Assembly (NCBI GenBank): GCA_934631995.1
Contig: CAKTYF010000018.1
Coordinates: 1 to 24,681, forward strand
Direction of reading: 5' to 3'
From: an uncultured Eggerthellaceae bacterium
Lineage (GTDB): Bacteria; Actinomycetota; Coriobacteriia; Coriobacteriales; Eggerthellaceae
Length of the DNA: 24,681 nt
The notes under the pieces are model-generated. The model saw only the letters and a list, made by a program, of their open reading frames with translations. It had not been told where the DNA came from and made no database searches. Within the stretch, counting starts at the first letter, position 1, and each line of letters begins with the position of its first letter. Both the position numbers and the translations under genes were made by a program. Positions 22,894 through 24,681 of the stretch are shown in pieces.

Positions 22894-23790
22894 ATGACAA
22901 CACCCCGAAGACGCACGCCGCAGAAAAAATCACTCTCTTCAAAAACTTTTGCAGCCCTTATCGCGCTGCTGCTTTTAGTGCTTATTGGCGTAGGGGCTTG
23001 CTCGCTTTTCGGTGGCGATTCCGACACCAGCGCTTCAGACAGTTCAGCATCTGCAGGCGCAACTTCAGTAGATGCACCCGAAAAACAAGGGGTCAAGAAA
23101 ACGGAGGCCGGAAACCTTGCAATCGCACATACACGCAGTGCCGAAGAGCGCCGCGCCACCAGCACCAGCGCAAACGATGTCAAGCCTGGCCCAAAAACCG
23201 TGTATCTCACGTTCGACGACGGCCCTTCGACCAACACACACCGCATTTTGGAGATCTTGGATTCCTACGGCGTGAAAGCAACTTGGTTCGTGAAAGGCAA
23301 CCAGCCCCAGCTCGAATACGTAAAAGACATTTGGGACGCTGGGAATCAGGTGGCTATCCATACGTACACACACGATTACAAGCAAGTGTATGCCAGCGCC
23401 GATGCCTATTGGAGCGATTTACATGAAGCGGGCGCCGCAATCGAAGGCTACCTGGGCTTTGAACCTACGCTCGTGCGCTTCCCCGGCGGCAGTCACAACA
23501 GTTTCAACGGCGGCATTGTAGACGAAATCACCGACCGCATGGCACGCGAGAATTACCACTACTTTGACTGGAACGTCTCAAGCGGCGATGGTGGCGATCA
23601 CGATGCGCAATTCATTGCCGATTACGCCCTTGACCAGGCCGAAGGATGCCATTCTTGCTGTGTTTTAATGCACGACTCCGCCGCAAAAGACACCACGGTA
23701 GAGGCATTGCCTACCATTATTGAGTGGTTTATCGACAACGATTTTGAGTTCGATGTGCTGCTGGCCGATTCATACGGGTACCACTTCTAG
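22894..23790 (+). CDS. Polysaccharide deacetylase (CE4), membrane-anchored
   Basis: 298 residues. A basic N-terminus (TPRRRTPQKK) precedes one hydrophobic segment (about 19-35) ending VGAC, which could be a lipobox with C36 or just a membrane anchor. A Ser/Asp/Ala-rich spacer follows (~40-95), then a NodB/CE4 domain: TFDDGPS (106-112, D108 and D109), HTYTH (156-160, the metal histidines), RFPGGSHN (195-202), DWNVSSGDGG and VLMHDS (~262). These are the catalytic and metal residues of peptidoglycan or chitin-type N-deacetylases. ATG at 22894 follows AAAGGAAG at about 8 bases; a GTG at 22870 is in frame. TAGAAT (22858-22863) is the likely -10. It probably modifies wall glycan outside the membrane. 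Confidence 0.93.
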   Translation: MTTPRRRTPQKKSLSSKTFAALIALLLLVLIGVGACSLFGGDSDTSASDSSASAGATSVDAPEKQGVKKTEAGNLAIAHTRSAEERRATSTSANDVKPGPKTVYLTFDDGPSTNTHRILEILDSYGVKATWFVKGNQPQLEYVKDIWDAGNQVAIHTYTHDYKQVYASADAYWSDLHEAGAAIEGYLGFEPTLVRFPGGSHNSFNGGIVDEITDRMARENYHYFDWNVSSGDGGDHDAQFIADYALDQAEGCHSCCVLMHDSAAKDTTVEALPTIIEWFIDNDFEFDVLLADSYGYHF

Positions 23791-23931
23791 ACGGTAACAA
23801 CGGACGGGCGACTCTTGTGAAACGCGCTCCCCGGCGCACAGCGAAAAGAAACGCGCAGCACGTTACGCAGAGCCAGAGCCCAACGAACGCGCTTCTCAAT
23901 CGGCGGCAAGCCCCGCAAAAGCGCAGCAAAC

Positions 23932-24681
23932 CTAGATTTTCGCCATTTCCGCGCACACGCGCGAATACCAGAATTCCCAGTTCGGCGGACAGTATTTCTT
24001 GGCACCTTCAATCGTTACCGTGTAACCGTAACCGCGCGAAAGACCGCGCACGTGGGAATTAATGGCCTCTTCCCAGCTATCCCACGATGAGCTCCCCCAG
24101 CCCCATGCGTTATGGCTGCGGAAGCAATAGAGCCCCTTGGAGCTTTCAACGCACGAGATGGCGGGCGAAAAACGTGGGTCAACGCCGTAATCCCAGGCAG
24201 CAGCGGCAAACGTGGCACCCTGACCCGACATCGGCGAACCAGACAAGTACGCGTCAATGCGCCCCGCCCATTGGTTCACGAACTCGCTCTTATCAACCGA
24301 CCAATCAACGTTATCGCTCCCCGGATTTGAGGAAACGTCGCCGTTCGTCAAATCGCCTTCGCTGGGCGCGCTCTCGCCGCCGGCAGCTTCTTCTTCGGCG
24401 GCCTTCTTCGCAGCTTCTTCTTCGGCTGCGGCAGCTGCCGCAGCGGCGGCTTCCTCTTCCGCCTTGCGCGCCGCTTCGGCCGCAGCTTGCGCTTGCTCGC
24501 GCAATTGCTGCGCTTGGACCAGCGCATCTTCGGCAGCTTGCGCCTCTTCGGCAGCCTTGGCACGCTTTTCGGTTAGACCCGCAGCCGTGGTATCCAGCTC
24601 GGCCTTCATGTCGTACAAGCTGTTGATTTCCTTCATTTTGCTGTTGTAGAAAGCGGAAATGTAATCGATGTTCAACAAAAG
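23932..24681 (-). CDS. Coiled-coil cell-wall hydrolase, 3' part only
   Basis: The frame is open to the window edge, so the N-terminus is missing; at least 249 residues are seen. The first ~110 are an Ala/Glu/Lys/Gln-rich coiled coil (AAEEEAAKKAAEEEAA repeats), as in PcsB-like or lysozyme-like wall hydrolases. A Ser/Asp/Gly linker follows, then a ~115-residue lysozyme-like domain: FAAAAWDYGVDPRFSPAIS, CVESSKG with a candidate catalytic Glu, and NAWGWGSSSWDSWEEAINSH, resembling glucosaminidase or transglycosylase C-termini. Three or four cysteines may form disulfides. It converges on the deacetylase gene across a 141-base gap with no clean terminator. The family name is uncertain; the wall-hydrolase class is fairly likely. 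Confidence 0.75.
   Translation of the reverse strand, partial: LLLNIDYISAFYNSKMKEINSLYDMKAELDTTAAGLTEKRAKAAEEAQAAEDALVQAQQLREQAQAAAEAARKAEEEAAAAAAAAAEEEAAKKAAEEEAAGGESAPSEGDLTNGDVSSNPGSDNVDWSVDKSEFVNQWAGRIDAYLSGSPMSGQGATFAAAAWDYGVDPRFSPAISCVESSKGLYCFRSHNAWGWGSSSWDSWEEAINSHVRGLSRGYGYTVTIEGAKKYCPPNWEFWYSRVCAEMAKI

Overview
The window carries compact bacterial chromosome with canonical Shine-Dalgarno starts, encoded tRNA CCA and an estimated GC content in the low-to-mid 50s percent. Gene content (a Veg-family protein, a short methionyl-tRNA synthetase, an iron-sulfur flavoprotein, an NSS transporter, an undecaprenyl-type sugar transferase and an A/E-rich coiled-coil cell-wall hydrolase) and the order metG-tatD-x-rsmA-veg suggest a Gram-positive anaerobe. 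A member of the Coriobacteriia (Eggerthellaceae-like) is my best guess, but this is inference; no rRNA or other phylogenetic marker settles it.

Layout. 1-5009 (+): a surface-glycan or small-molecule module made of a sugar-phosphate transferase fused to a GT4 glycosyltransferase, a citrate-lyase-like TIM-barrel enzyme joined by an ATGA overlap, and an ATP-grasp ligase. 5087-5720 (-): a HepT/MntA toxin-antitoxin pair. 5961-7034 (-): ychF. 7035-7958: a 0.9 kb gene-poor stretch with an AT-rich cluster of four related palindromes. 7959-12870: an NSS sodium symporter and leuS (-), with engB divergent (+). 12871-13186: a composite palindromic element. 13187-14514 (-): an unrecognised 91-aa protein and a homocysteine-methyltransferase-fold protein that has lost its zinc cysteines. 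14515-15388: no convincing protein gene, but two candidate structured RNAs (+), each with a TATAAT box, hairpins, a C-rich anti-Shine-Dalgarno-like stretch and a terminator-like end. 15389-16213 (-): galU. 16354-16429 (+): tRNA-Ala(CGC), followed by a duplication of its 3' end and flank and a MITE-like inverted-repeat element. 17185-22474 (-): veg, rsmA, an iron-sulfur flavoprotein with a basic low-complexity tail, tatD and metG. 22894-24681: a polysaccharide deacetylase (+) converging on the 3' part of a coiled-coil cell-wall hydrolase (-), cut by the window end.

How the genes fit together. Most are core translation and ribosome genes (leuS, metG, tRNA-Ala, rsmA, engB, ychF). The rest concern the envelope: galU supplies UDP-glucose, the sugar transferase/GT4 fusion starts and extends a lipid-linked glycan, and the deacetylase and hydrolase trim polymers outside the cell. 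The least explained parts are the aldolase/ATP-grasp pair next to the glycosyltransferase fusion, the two C-rich RNA candidates, and the intergenic repeat elements at about 7.4-7.7, 13.0-13.1 and 16.4-17.1 kb.
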